Source: Valencia hispanica
Lineage: Eukaryota; Chordata; Actinopteri; Cyprinodontiformes; Valenciidae
DNA: 64,000 nt
Assembly: GCA_963556495.2 (NCBI GenBank)
Contig: OY747713.1
Location: 43,975,461-44,039,460, forward strand
Direction: 5' to 3'
Under the pieces are notes generated by a model. That model worked only from the letters and a program-made list of their open reading frames with translations, ran no database searches and was not told the DNA's origin. This document shows positions 20,413 to 33,757 of the stretch, piece by piece (the first letter of the stretch is position 1; every line of letters begins with the position of its first letter). The translations under genes were made by a program, and so were the position numbers.

Positions 20413-22015
20413 AGTTGAGGTTTGGCTAACATTTGAACATAGCTACAAAAACAGCATGGCACACTAGTGATTAATGTACTAAAAATAGATTGTGCTGATA
20501 TTTTATTACTTTTTCTTTTGTTCATGGTTAATACAGTGAAAAAGGCTGTCCGTTGTTTACTTTCTAGAATTCTTTATAAAAGGCAGAGGAAATGGCATTG
20601 TAAACTAAAGATTTAGCAAGACTTACTGAAGTTTATCACATTGCCTTCTTATGTTAATGTGTTATTAACATAGTTCACTTTGCAATCATTATTAATGGTT
20701 ATCCAATGTGTATCCTGGTAGTTTGTATGCCCTTTTGTGTTCACAATAATAAGATATTACAGAGAAATAAAATGAAAACTAGTTATTGGTCACTTTTCAG
20801 CCCTGATACATGGTTAAACCAGTAAAATTACCATAATTGTCTCCTGGTAATTTCTATGGCTTTTTGTGTTCACAATAACAAGATATTACCGCGAAATAAA
20901 AGGAAAACTATTTATTGGTTACTTTGCAGCCCTGATTCATGGTTATTACAATGAAATTAACATAAAAATAGTGGTACTACAAGCACTTAAAATGTTATAG
21001 TTTGGTAATTACTGTAATAATACTAAAGAAAGAAACAGTGCAAATACCATGAAATTATATGCTCATAAGTGGTAGTTCTTAGAGATTGCCAAGCAAAAGA
21101 CAGGAATTATTGCTGTGTTATTTCATTGTAACAGGCTTTTAAAATTACTCAGTTATAACCTAGTTGTTATATTGCTATTAACACACTATTACCATGCCAT
21201 TACTGGTCTGGAAGCTGACTTTATTAATGTTTTATTTCTTTGTCACAGGATAGAGAAATTACACAGTATTATGCAGTTATAACCTATTTGTTACATTGGT
21301 GTTACCACACTACTACCATGTTATTACCGAGCTGTAATGTAAAGTGCTACCAAAAATTGTGGTGAGTCTAAATCATATACCAAGCAGTGTTGCTGTTTGG
21401 GTTTACATGAAAAAACAACAATCCAGAAATGTTGGTGTATCCCTTTAAAGGAACAGGATTTGTAAATAAAATAAACATCCATGTCCAGTTTTTTAATGTT
21501 GTTGGGTGATGAAGCGTTTTAAACCAAAAAGAATGAGCCCACCCACGTATCGCTCCATTTTCTTAAACTGGCTGTGTGCTGCAAAATGTGCTGCAGTTCG
21601 GGGCCCGAATTTCCCGCGCTGTCCTACAGATGTGACGTCAGTTGACACGGCTTGCGTGTTCTTGACAGCTTTAAAGAAAAATGGTTGCAGACCTCCATTG
21701 ATTTAATTGTGAGAACGTATTCTTCTCTTCTGCAACTGGGAAACGACCAAGGACGACTCACAGCCCACTAAAAAGTGGCACTAAGAAAAAGAAGTATGTC
21801 ACTGTGAAGAGGTATGTTCTTTTGTGAAGCGTTTGTGCGCGTTCCTGTGCGGCTGTATGCAGTTACTTGCAGCGCCGGCCGCGTCGCTTGTGAGTTTCGT
21901 TTCTTCATTCTGCCCCCTGCTCCTTTAAGCAAACTTCCTTTCAACAGAGCTGACTCTCAACTTTAGTCCACCAGGCAGAAAATCCCACAGACTGTTGAAG
22001 TGTTGCTGCTATATA
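20413..22015. other. AT-rich region with diverged duplications
   Basis: Two loosely tandem pairs: around 20710 and 20840 (TCCTGGTAGTTTGTATGCCC versus TCCTGGTAATTTCTATGGCT, step about 129), and around 21150 and 21275 (GCAGTTATAACCTATTTGTT-type text, step about 125). A possible exon ends at 21811: ATGKRPRTTHSPLKSGTKKK, then GTATGT donor; it could be the start of the gene whose later exons are at 25074-26831, but the phases do not match directly. Confidence 0.4.
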
Positions 22016-23616
22016 CAGTGGCTTGCAAAAGTATTCGGCCCCCTTGAATTCTTCCGCATTTTGTCACATTACAGCCACAAACATGAATCAATTTTATTGG
22101 AATTCCACGTGAAAGACCAATACAAAGTGGTGTACACGTGAGAAGTGGAACGAAAATCATACATGATTCCAAACATTTTTTACAAATAAATAACTGAAAA
22201 GTGGGGTGTGCGTAATTATTCAGCCCCCTTTGGTCTGAGTGCAGTCAGTTGCCCATAGACATTGTCTGATGAGTGCTAATGACTAAATAGAGTGTACCTG
22301 TGTGTAATCTAATGTCAGTACAAATACAGCTGCCCTGTGACGGCCTCAGAGGTTGTCTAAGAGAATGTTGGGAGCAACAACACCATGAAGTCCAAAGAAC
22401 ACACCAGACAGGTCAGGGATAAAGTTACTGAGAAATTTAAAGCAGGCTTATGCTACAAAAAGATTTCCCAAGTCTTGAACATCCCACGGAGCGCTGTTCA
22501 AGTGATCATTCAGAAATGGAAGGAGTATGGCACAACTGTAAACCTACCAAGACAAGGCCGTCCACCTAAACTCACAGGCCGAACAAGGAGAGCGCTGATC
22601 AGAAATGCAGCCAAGAGGCCCATGGTGACTCTGGACGAGCTGCAGAGATCTACAGCTCAGGTGGGGGAATCTGTCCATAGGACAACTATTAGTCCTGCAC
22701 TGCACAAAGTTGGCCTTTATGGAAGAGTGGCAAGAAGAAAGTCATTGTTAAAAGAAAACCATGAGAAGTCCCGTTTGCTGTTTGCCACAAGCCATGTGGG
22801 GGACACAGCAAACATGTGGAAGAAGGTGCTCTGGTCAGATGAGACCAAAATGGAACTTTTTGGCCAAAATGCAAAACGCTATGTGTGGCGGAAAACTAAC
22901 ATTGCACATCACTCTGAACACAACATCCCCACTGTCAAATATGGTGGTGGCAGCATCATGCTCTGGGGGTGCTTCTCTTCAGCAGGGACAGGGAAGCTGG
23001 TCAGAGTTGATGGGAAGATGGATGGAGCCAAATACAGGGCAATCTTGGAAGAAAACCTCTTTGAGTTGACATGAGACTGGGGCGGAGGTTCACCTTCCAG
23101 CAGGACAACGACCCTAAACATAAAGCCAGGGCAACAATGGAATGGTTTAAAACAAAACATATCCATGTGTTAGAATAGCCCAGTCAAAGTCCAGATTTCT
23201 AAATCCCATCAAGAATCTGTGGCAAGATCTGAAAGCTACTGTTCACAAACGCTGTCCATCTAATCTGACTGAGCTGGAGCTGTTTTGCAAAGAAGAATGG
23301 GCAAGAATTTCAATCTCTAGATGTGCAAAGCTGGTAGAGACATACCCTAAAAGACTGGCAGCTGGAATTTCAGCAGACGGTGGTTCTACAAAGTATTGAC
23401 TCAGGGGGCTGAATCATTACACACACCCCACTTTTCAGTTATTTATTTCTAAAACATTTTTGGAATCATGTATGATTTTTGTGCCACTTCTCACGTGTAC
23501 ACCACTTTGTATTGGTCTTTCACGCGGAAGTCCAATAAAATTGATTCATGTTTGTGGCTGTAATGTGACAAAATGCGGAAAAATTCAAGGGGGCCGAATA
23601 ATTTTGCAAGCCACTG
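22016..23616 (+). mobile_element. Tc1-like DNA transposon, inactive
   Basis: 1.6 kb with terminal inverted repeats CAGTGGCTTGCAAAAGTATT and its inverse at 23597-23616, flanked by TA. Between the TIRs lies one transposase gene. Near-TIR sequences (TTGAATTCTTCCGCATTTTG) are also mirrored at the far end. Confidence 0.92.
22385..23395 (+). pseudogene. Tc1 transposase, broken
   Basis: The open part (22385-23074, 229 residues) has the paired-like helix-turn-helix (YKKISQVLNIPRSAVQVIIQ), the GRPPKLT linker and the first catalytic Asp in VLWSDETKMELFG, then GGGSIMLWGCFSS. The frame is lost near 23070. The second Asp region [13 protein letters not shown] reads in another frame, and the third (around 23200) carries stops where PDLNPIENLW is expected. 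Inactive. Confidence 0.9.
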
Positions 23617-23618
23617 TA

Positions 23619-24339
23619 ACAGTAAACTGAAATGATTTGGTCATGAGGAGACTATTGGAGAGTGTCAGAAAGACCAATTGAAACCAAATAAGGTGTGTTG
23701 CTGCTGGTAATAATCAAATATATAAAGAATAGAGTGTGTTGAGGACTCCGGGAAGATTAATAACTGCACCATGCAACATCAAGTGGATGAATCCCCAACC
23801 TCAGACATTGAATGGAGAGCTTTCCATCGCCAAAATTAATCGTTTTTGAAGCTATAATAACAATATTAGACAAATTCCTTGGACATACCTTCTGTATACT
23901 GATATGGTTAGAAGGGACATACAGATGGTTGGTGTGAGGATAGTAGATGTAGAGGAAAGGTGGAGGAGATCTACTTGCGACCCATGGGCTAAAAGAAGGG
24001 CTGATCTTCTAATATTATTTTATAGAATGTCTCTTTATTTATCTGGTTTGCTCATCTGAAGTGTACCATCTCTGCTCTAATCCTCTTTTTGAAGAAACTG
24101 GGTGAGCTGGGCATCTTTCCACTCATCACTGGAGCCTTGTTTTTGAGCTAAATTCAGCTTCATATCTTTTTTTACTATCAGCTGTAATAGCACTGGGCAT
24201 AGCACACAGCCATATTTGTCCAGATTGCGACTCTGGATTTCATCTTAAAAAATTAATTTCAGATATAAAGGGTCAATGAGTTGTTTGACCACATAAAGGA
24301 ACATTTTGGAAATCACAATATCAGAAACCCACATCCAAC
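23619..24339. other. no recognisable feature
   Basis: AT-rich sequence between the Tc1 element and a LINE tail. I see no coding motif or repeat signature. Confidence 0.4.
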
Positions 24340-25043
24340 AAAAAAATGTTCCTAGGATCCACCATCACACGGGACCTGAAGTGGACCTCCCACATTAATT
24401 ATATAAGAAAGAAGGCCCAGCAAAGGCTGTACTTTCTGCGTCAGCTCAGAAAGTTCAACCTGCCTCAGGAACTGCTGACCATCTTCTACACAACAATAGT
24501 CCAGTCTGTCTTGACCTAATCCATCTCTGTCTGGTTCGGATCCGCCACCAGAAAAGACAAGGACAGACTGCAGAGAACAGTCAGGTCCTCAGAGAGGATC
24601 ATAGGTACTGATCTTCCCTCCATTCAGGACCTGTACCAGTCCAGGGTCAAGAAGCGGGCCAGAAAAATCACCACAGACCCCTCACACCCTGGCCACAATC
24701 TGTTTAGGCTCCTCCCGTCAGGCCGGCGTTACAGAGCGTTGTACGCCAAAACCACCCGACACAAGAACAGTTTTTTTCCCCCAGGCTGTCGCTCTGATGA
24801 ACTCTGTGTAGTCACAGAGTGTGAGTCCATTCGCATAACAATAAACTATAACTCTGCACTGCTGTACATACTCACTGTAAAATAACCCCGGTTTGGTGTA
24901 TATATTATCCTTTATTATTTATTTGTATTTATTTCTTTATTTCACTTATTTAAGTTCTGTACTGGAGAGAAAAGTTGCTGGAGTCAAATTCCTTGTATGT
25001 GTCATACTTGGCCATTAAAGCTGATTCTGATTCTGATTCTGAT
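24340..25043 (+). mobile_element. Rex1/L2-group LINE, 3' fragment
   Basis: Reads FLGSTITRDLKWTSHI, RKKAQQRLYFLRQLRKFNL, LYQSRVKKRARKITTDPSHP and LFRLLPSGRRYRALYA, the C-terminal part of a fish LINE ORF2, with an internal stop. The 3' end is CTTGGCCATTAAAGCTGATT followed by a TTCTGA-type short tail repeat. Confidence 0.8.
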
Positions 25044-25073
25044 GCTTACTGGGACGTTCTTTCTTCTTTTTAG

Positions 25074-26831
25074 CACAAAGTAAAAATGGAGATGGTAAGG
25101 ACAAACAGCCCAACAGAAAACTAAAAATTAAGGAGACAGAGCCCAGCAAAAAGAAGAAAATGAATAAACAATCTGGTAAATGCTTGCCACACATACACAA
25201 GTTAATTAAGCACAAAAGTTAAACTGTAGCATGATCTAAAGCAATTATCCACACCCCACAAGGCAATATAGTGACCATTCTCATCTTTCTGCAGGAGACT
25301 ATAATCCTATAAATTGGTTAACATATTATATCAACATACTTAGTTAGAATACCACTTGAATACCATGTAGAACTGTACCTTGTATTAAAATGAAGGTTTT
25401 TATGCTACCAAAGTTCAGATACTAGTATGTAGTTGTACTTTACTGGTAAGTAATGGTATAAAAACTACTTTATTTCTATTTAAATCTGTAAAGTATTCAA
25501 ATTGTTACCATTTTCAAAACAGAAAAACAATTTAAATAAACAAAGCAATGAGAATTTTTTTTTTGATTTGGTTATTACGTTTGAGGGTTCTCAACTATTT
25601 GGACTTCAACATTTTCTCCACGCTCTAACTACCATCTTACCGCTATAGGCAGAATCTAGACTATATTGGCCCATTTGGGTTGGTTTGGCTAATCATGGGC
25701 TGGAACCCGGAATTGTTAAGGAGCATTATTCTCACCGACAAAAGCCAAAGCCCCACCTCATGTTCGGGCTGGTTCCTGCCTTGTATTTAATGAAATATGT
25801 TGAACTTACGTTATGTCAGTTATTTCTAATATGTTTTAGAGTAGATTTTGTATATTTTAAATGATTGCTATTAGACATTTTTCTTTCTAACATTGTTACA
25901 CATGGCTTTTGTTGCAAAACTATGTGAGGAAAACATGCTCACCATCTATAATGATTTGCCATAGTTATTAATTTATTGGGAATTCTAATTTTGAATACAT
26001 TTATTCATTCATTTTATTTTTTCATTCTAGTTTTTTTTTTTGTGTGCTTTTTTAGGGGCAGTGGTTGTGTAATGGTTGCGTAAAAAACACCCCATTGTGT
26101 TTCTGTGTTCTGCAACTCCCTTGGGAAATTTATTCGAAGGCTGGTTTTGTCAGTTTGATATTTGACACTTTATTGGAACGGCATTATCTTATGTTCATAC
26201 ATGAGTCATGCAAAATTTAATACACTCGAAGCAGTTGAACATGTGATACTATGTTTTTGCAAATCCAAAATAAAACAATTTTTTTCAGGTACTGTTTTCC
26301 AGTTTTAATTGCAAGGGTGGGTCGGATGCACTTTTCATTGGGTTTTGAATCGGGTCGGTCTTAAGTTTTTGCAATGCATCCAGGTTTAGAGTCGGGTCAG
26401 GCATCTGTCATGAACAGCAGACAACTAGTATCAATGGCAAAATAAATTGTTTGGCATTACTCAATTCTGCTGCTTGTTCCACTAATGCATGTTCTTTATG
26501 GAAACACTGCTACAACAAATTCCCTTAACTTTTAAAAGATCTTTAAAACGTTGCTTGTTTACATTGATGATTTGTTTTTGTTTTTCTAGTTCTAGATCCT
26601 CTGGAAAGTGCTAGGAGAGCAAAAAAGCATCCATGGTCTCCCACAGAGGTTGCTGTGGTCATGAAACATTTTGGTGAACACATCAAAAAAGGAAAACTGG
26701 CCACTATGATTGAATGTCAGCATTGCAAGAAGGCAGAAGATCCTGCTCTGGCAGGTTGTTCTATTCAAAACATCAGAGATTTTGTAAGGAATAGGGGCTT
26801 GTCTTTGAAGAAAAAAGAAAATCCTGGATGA
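25074..26831 (+). CDS. terminal two exons of an unidentified gene
   Basis: Exon A 25074-25175 follows TTCTTTCTTCTTTTTAG and ends TCTG before GTAAAT. It encodes a Lys-rich stretch (KDKQPNRKLKIKETEPSKKK). Exon B 26590-26831 follows a TTTTTGTTTTTCTAG acceptor. The G|TT junction keeps the frame. Exon B encodes LDPLESARRAKKHPWSPTEV, AVVMKHFGEHIKKGKLATM, IECQHCKKAEDPAL and NIRDFVRNRGLSLKKK, then TGA. The pattern PW(S/T)xxE plus a CxxC pair resembles the C-terminal domain shared by many uncharacterised fish proteins that may be transposon-derived. No stop interrupts either exon. A polyadenylation signal candidate is near 27080 (AAAATAAAAACC). The 5' end is not found and may be displaced by the Tc1 and LINE insertions. 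Confidence 0.5.
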
Positions 26832-28680
26832 AATGTGGAAATGTGATTACATCTCCTCCAGTACTGTCAGCATACCAACAACAGTGATGTAGTGAAGAGA
26901 TATACATTCTGTTAATGTTGTATGAGGGTTTAATTTTGTAGTGCATGGGGAAACACTTAGAAACCGTGAATAATCAAGAGGAATGTGGCACATCCTGTGT
27001 GTCTTTTGTGAAGAAGCTGTGACCATTCTGTGAAGGAAGATCTATGTGGGAGGAGTTTCCTTTTTAACTCTTGTTTAAAATAAAAACCTTATGCTGAGAT
27101 AAAGCTGTGCTCAGTTACTAGAACTGAGTCCAGTGAACGACGTCTCACTGTTAAAATATATAATTGTTGTTTGTTGTTCTTATTGCTACTTTTTACAGAA
27201 ATGAACGAGCACACGGGAAGGTGAAATGAGAGCTCAGAGAGAGCCCAGGGTCATAAATTAAATGTGTGTCTGTTCCTTTAAAATAGGCTTTAAATTAGAG
27301 TTTAAACACCTTCTCAACAGTAGCCACTTTGAACATTTGGAAAAAGAGTAATTTGTGTGTTCTGTGTTCTGTTGGTTGCACTTGGGGACAATTTAAATAT
27401 TTTGGGTTGTTGAGGTGGGAGATATGAGCAGTTCCAACTAAAACAGTAAACTGGTTGTTTGAGTTTTAAAGAATATATACTTTGTATGGATCGGTTACTC
27501 ATTCATTTATTCTGTTTTTGTACTATGATAAGATGGGTACATTCATTAAGGACAAACAGTTTACTGGTTATCTTTTGTTTTAAGTGGACTTATGCATATT
27601 CTTGTGTGTTCTATTACCTCTGTCTGATGGCGTTAATGATGGTGTTTATTTTGCCATTCATTTTAATTTCTGTTCAAAAATATGATTCAGTTTCTGTAAA
27701 ATGCAGTCAACTTGACTGTCATGTTCCTTTTATTCATGTTTGGCCCTTTTAATACACACAAGATCCATATTTGTGTATGTGTATGGCCTTTGTCCTGATA
27801 AATAAATTTGGCCCTGACAATTACTGTTTGTACCAGGGGTGGAGTTAAGTTACCTAATTATCTTTGTCCTCTTAATACTGCATTGTGTCAGGTACTTGTA
27901 TTTTGAGTTCTGAGGTGTTTATTATATTTTATATATTATAATTTTGAAGTAAGATTTGTGTTGGATAGCTCAAATAGATTTTTTTAAGATTTACTACATC
28001 TTTCTAGCATAAGTGGAAAGGGGTGTCTGTTAAGTGTTGCAAAAAACATGTTTGAAAAAATTGTCCTTCTAAACCACCAAAACCAGTATGTGTGTTCCCA
28101 TTACAGGTTAAATGCTCAATTCTGATTTCTTGTTAAAATCCATTTTCCTATTCAAGTTTTTTTTTTCTTTTATGGCGGGTGAAAAAATCCAGTGATAAAG
28201 ACTGAGAATTAAGACTGAGAATAATGAGCCCGTTTCTGAGAGGAAAAAAATGAAAACTTTCGATGTTTTCCGAACATTTTATAATCCCCTTTTTGTTAAA
28301 GAAAATTCTATCAAAACACAACAGACTTTCTAAATAAATCAAGCACATTTCGCAGCACACGAACTTGCAACTGTCAGCAACACTGTGCATAGACAAAAGC
28401 GCTCCGCTCAAAACAGGAGGATCTGAGTTTGTGTCGGGATTAATTTTTTTTTTTTAATTAATTATTTTTTTTTTATTTACCTTAGTCTTATTTGCATACT
28501 TGTGTCTATCTTCAACCCGTGTTGTGTCAGTGTGCGGGTCACTGCGGCATTGAAATGGCAATAACAATGGATAATGGGTTCGGGCGAGTGTATTCTAATT
28601 GGAACGGTGCAGGGGCACCGCTGGAACTGTAAATCGGTGCATGTGCTCTTTGATTCATACTGCAAAATTGCACTGAATTA
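26832..28680. other. 3' flank and AT-rich sequence
   Basis: Probably includes the 3'UTR of the gene ending at 26831. The rest is AT-rich with no recognised coding sequence. Confidence 0.4.
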
Positions 28681-28829
28681 ATTATTTGTTTGTTTGTTTT
28701 TTTGTTAGTTTTTTCCCAATCAAGATTAGATTTTTTTTTCTACGCAGAGCAGATTTTCTGTGCGCGAAGACTTTGTCAGCAGTGCGCAATTGCGCACGCG
28801 CGCAGCTTAGAGGGAACGTTGGTGTCATG

Positions 28830-29828
28830 CATTGTGCTGCCACAGCTCGGAAGTCGCCTAGAGCTAAAGTCTGTCCCTGAGTCACCTGATCAAACTTCCT
28901 CAGCCACAAATTGGCTCCTTCAGATTGGGATGGGAGGGACTTGACTATTCTCTGCACATCTGGTAATTTAAGAGGTTTGTATAATCTTTCACCTTCACGA
29001 GTACTAATTAATGGTGCCATTGTAGCCCCCTTTAAAGTCTTCTCGAGGAGGCGCTTCTAAGTTATCTGGATCATCTGCATCGTCTCCCCCACCCTCCTTC
29101 TTAGGAGTTCCCTCATCGTGATGTTGTCCTATTTGTCTCCATACATCTAATTCTTCTTTTGTGTAGCGCAATTCCCCTCCTTTAACGTGAAGGGCTAGAT
29201 TTAATGTTCCAGTTAAGCTCTTCCTCTCCTTTTCTCCCTCATCATCTTTCTTTGGTGCTCTGTCACATGACGGTGCTGTTTCTCCTGAAATTGATCGCTG
29301 TCCCTCTCTTTCTCTCTGCTCTTGATTCCCAAAGGGAACCTCACGGTCCTTTGCTGGCTGAGGCTTGGGTGTGGTGTTCCTACCAGAGCATGTTTGAATC
29401 ATGTTTGAAGGTGTAAATTCCCACTCTACCTCTAGTGTCTCTCCATCATTGTGCTCTTGCTTTATTACTGGATAAATACCTTGATATGATGGTGGAGGAG
29501 CTGTTGAAGACAGCAGGTCCTCTTTGCAAAGATGATCGATGCCTTGTCCACAAACCCCATGGAAATACCACTTAGCTGCTTTTGTAGTTAACTTACCCTT
29601 TCTCCCCATCAATCTACTTGCTTTTTCTGCCTCTTCTTTAAAATGCTTTTCCTCTTGAAAAAACATCTGACTTAAACAATATCTATCACTTTCTACATAC
29701 CCATACTTTTCCCACATCTTTTTAAATGATTCTGCTGCTTTTTTCTTAGCTTTTTCTCCCTCACTCTTAGATCCTGCCATGTTAAATATAACCTGGAGGT
29801 ATTTCAGTAATTGTTCATCTAAGGTCAA
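28830..29828 (-). pseudogene. endogenous retrovirus gag fragment
   Basis: A minus-strand retroviral-type Gag reading frame in two parts. The upstream part (29781-29004, starting at ATG 29781) is Lys/Glu-rich, then has a hydrophilic Pro/Gln/Glu linker with a PPPSYQG late-domain-like PPPSY motif (matrix-type region). The downstream part (29020-28830) looks like the start of a capsid. The frame change coincides with a run of five C at 29026-29030 on the plus strand, consistent with a one-base indel. The gene is truncated at about 28830 by unrelated sequence; no pol or env follows. The class of retrovirus is not determined. A PPxY motif normally recruits host ubiquitin ligases during budding. Confidence 0.6.
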
Positions 29829-30346
29829 CCACCTTTTGCCTTTTTTCTTCTGACATTATAACAATATATCACGTTCACCTTTTATAAAAAAACAGGTCGT
29901 TTCTAGGGAAAATGCCTAGTGACGTTCATCCAGCCCCTAAGATCCAAGCTTCTACTTGAATACTATTTATTCAAGGGGGATCCTACTGGGTGTTCTAATC
30001 ACAGGTCTGGATGGATTTTAGATCCCATCCATTTAGAACCTCTACTATGGAGACCTTTAATATTGCAACGAGTCCAAACCTAATGCTTGAAACGGCTGCA
30101 ATGTCTCCCATTCGCTGTTCTCACATTAAATTTTTAAAAACATTCACACACTGTAGTCCTGTATTTTTCTCCCTTATTTAATCATATAATGTTAATATTT
30201 GCTAAATTCTACACTTCCCCTAACTGTTTTGCTTCACTAACCTAGAGTCCCAGACTCCGGTGCGATGTTTTCTGTCACAAGATCAGGTGTGAAAGTCCTC
30301 AATTCTCGGGTCTGATCTGTGTCCCAATCTACGGTCCAACCGTTGT

Positions 30347-30372
30347 ACGTTAAGTCCCGTCGGACTTAACGT
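30347..30372. other. perfect 11 bp hairpin in retroviral leader
   Basis: ACGTTAAGTCC, loop CGTC, GGACTTAACGT: a perfect inverted repeat about 520 nt upstream of the gag start (minus strand). Position fits a leader RNA element such as a dimerisation or packaging stem. Confidence 0.6.
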
Positions 30373-30419
30373 TGGAGCGATCACCTCCAGAGGAAAGCAA
30401 AGGTTAGTCTTAAATTCTC

Positions 30420-31111
30420 TATTTTCCTATTAATACTTTTCAATTTTGGCACTTCAGGCTAGATATGAGACAGGAATGTTTTGGAAATGTTCAATATAGC
30501 AGTTTTATATAAAGGGTACTGCTTACCGTGCTTATTTCACTGGCCAGCTACTCCTGTCCCACTGCCAACCGTCAGGTGTATTTTAAATACTTACTTTCTG
30601 CCACCGAAAGCGGGCGAAAAGACCAGATTGATGAGAGGAGATTTTTAAGTGAAAGCCTGCGCCTCGCGCTGCTATGCTACCAGTCCCTAACCAGCCTGCT
30701 GTCTGCTAACTCCTCTCTCTCAGATCCTGTGGCAGAGTATAAAAAAGAATTACACATTCACACAATATATATGTTTGGGCATGCCTGGGGAGAGATTCTC
30801 ACCAGATCATCTCCAAAGAACTCTTCCTCATAAATGCCTTTTATTACTTTACAAAGTTAATACAAAACATTCTGAGAGACAGCCTCTCTTACAAGATCCA
30901 ATCAGCTCAATAATACATATTCATATAGATGCAAAGTGTGCCTGTAGTCCGTCCCTAATAGGTTAAGCCCCTTTTAATATATTCCTTTTGGTTGCTAAGC
31001 AGACAACCTTCCTTCTCCCAACAGACCATTTGCACGATTAAACAACCAGATGTTTCCTGTTTTTTTCAGAGAATCGTGACCCATTGTCTAACTCATATCC
31101 TGCTCTTAACA
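30420..31111 (-). mobile_element. probable LTR of the gag element
   Basis: Upstream of gag on the minus strand, sequence beginning TGTTAAGAGCAGG at 31111 contains AATAAA in GTAATAAAAGGC (near 30845) followed by a GT/T-rich region, as in an LTR R-U5 region. The 3' border and primer-binding site could not be fixed, so the lower limit is approximate. No second LTR was found. Confidence 0.45.
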
Positions 31112-31290
31112 GTTTTGTCCATTTAATTGTGGCCGTTCCTTTCTGACCCGTGGGTCACATCCTGTGCTAACACTTTTCTGCATTTAGATAATTATTTTAG
31201 CACACAACCCCTTCACCTTTTGGCCTGTGTATTCATTCAATGCTTGTTTAAAAGTTTTTATTTACATTAATATATATATATTTTCTGCAG

Positions 31291-32461
<1,171 letters not shown>

Positions 32462-32529
32462 CCCACGTCAACATGGAGTGCTGTGTGGCGTACCAGCTCC
32501 ATCCACCTAGGAGCTATTGCAGACACAAG

Positions 32530-33231
32530 TTAGCAGGGACAGGGGTAAGAATGACAGCGGTGGAGTCAGAATAACCTCTATGGCAAATGTAGTGGTTAAA
32601 AAATTGTTAGTTTGACTGACAGAGTTTTCTGTACTTATAAGTAACAGAAGGAATGTAGTTATGTTAAAACACAGAGCACTGCATTCTAAAAGGTTTTTAA
32701 GTAAAGTAAACACACGCTGTAAACAGCCCACCCCAAAAACCAAGGGGCACAATACTACTCTTAAACCTGTTAAGATGGCCTTATTAAATGTCAGGTCTAT
32801 AGTAGGGAAGACATTTTTAATCAATGATCTTATCACTGAGCATTGCCTTGATTTTATGTTTTTAACCTAGACTTGGTTAGACAAGAATAGCAGTGTTTCT
32901 CTTATCGAATCAACCCCTCCGAACTTTTGTTTTGTCAAACAGGCCAGACAGAACAGGAGAGGTGGAAGAGTTGCTGTTTTATTTAATGAATCATTCCAGT
33001 GTAAGCAGTTATCTCTTGGGAGTTTTCCTTCTTTTGAATATGTTGCTGTACAGCTGAAGGCCTCCTCTAGAGCCATATTTCTTAACATTTATCGGCCTCC
33101 AAATTACTGTGCTAACTTAAATGATGATTTTAATGAACTGCTGTCTATAATCTGTGTTGATTTTGAAGCACTTTGAATTGTCTTGTAACATGAATTGTGC
33201 TATATAAATAAATTTGCCTTTCCTTGCCTTG
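32530..33231 (+). mobile_element. internally deleted L2-group LINE
   Basis: Starts with the N-terminal endonuclease region of an L2-type ORF2: MALLNVRSIVGKTFLINDLI, LDFMFLT followed by a stop and TWLDKN, and RAIFLNIYRPPNYCANLNDD. At about 33168 it jumps straight to a LINE 3' end, GAATTGTGCTATATAAATAA followed by a TTGCCTTTCCTTGCCTTG tail. The reverse transcriptase is absent. Either a deletion derivative or a fusion of two insertions. Confidence 0.7.
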
Positions 33232-33757
33232 ACAGAAGATATACCTGGTCTGGTATCCTGCTTGGCTGCAATGCCCTGTTGGACGGGGGGCATCGACTGG
33301 GATGATCCCCCCAGTAACTGAACATCCACTGTGCCCTGTTATTAACTTTTTACTTTCTGTAACATAGAAAGTTCTCTTATATCAGATCTTCTGTTCCTTC
33401 TGTGTTTCTGCTCTGTCTTCTCAAACCCCCAGACGGTCGTGGCAGATGGCCGCTCCTACTGAGCCTGGTTCTGTTGGAGGTTTCTTACTGTTAAAGGGGA
33501 GTTTTTCCTCTCCACCGTCGCTACATGCTTGCTCAGTATGAGGGATTGCTGAAGGATTGCTGTGGTTGGAAAGTCTGCATCAACGGGGCCAAACCTCACA
33601 CCAATGACTGACGCAATCTGTTGGGATTCCTTAAATAGGAAACTTTTTAACTGATTGGAATGTTTGTATAAATGTATTGAAATGACTTCTTGTTAAGTGC
33701 CTTGAGATGACATCTGTTGTGAATTGGCGCTATATAAATAAACTGAATTGAATTGAA
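33232..33757 (+). mobile_element. L2-group LINE 3'UTR
   Basis: Contains GGTCGTGGCAGATGGCCGCT, CCTGGTTCTGTTGGAGGTTT, GTTTTTCCTCTCCACCGTCG and a tail GGCGCTATATAAATAAACTG followed by AATTGAATTGAATT: a very common fish LINE 3' end. A minus-strand piece of the same family is at 48303-48487. Confidence 0.75.

Noticed and set aside
28440..28829. A complete hAT MITE next to the gag fragment
   Set aside because: The right end (AGCTTAGAGGGAACGTTGG, inverted) looks like a hAT-type terminus, but I found no matching left end or 8 bp duplication.
30240..30720. Primer-binding site for the gag element
   Set aside because: Several TGG-starting candidates exist, but none matches a tRNA 3' end well.
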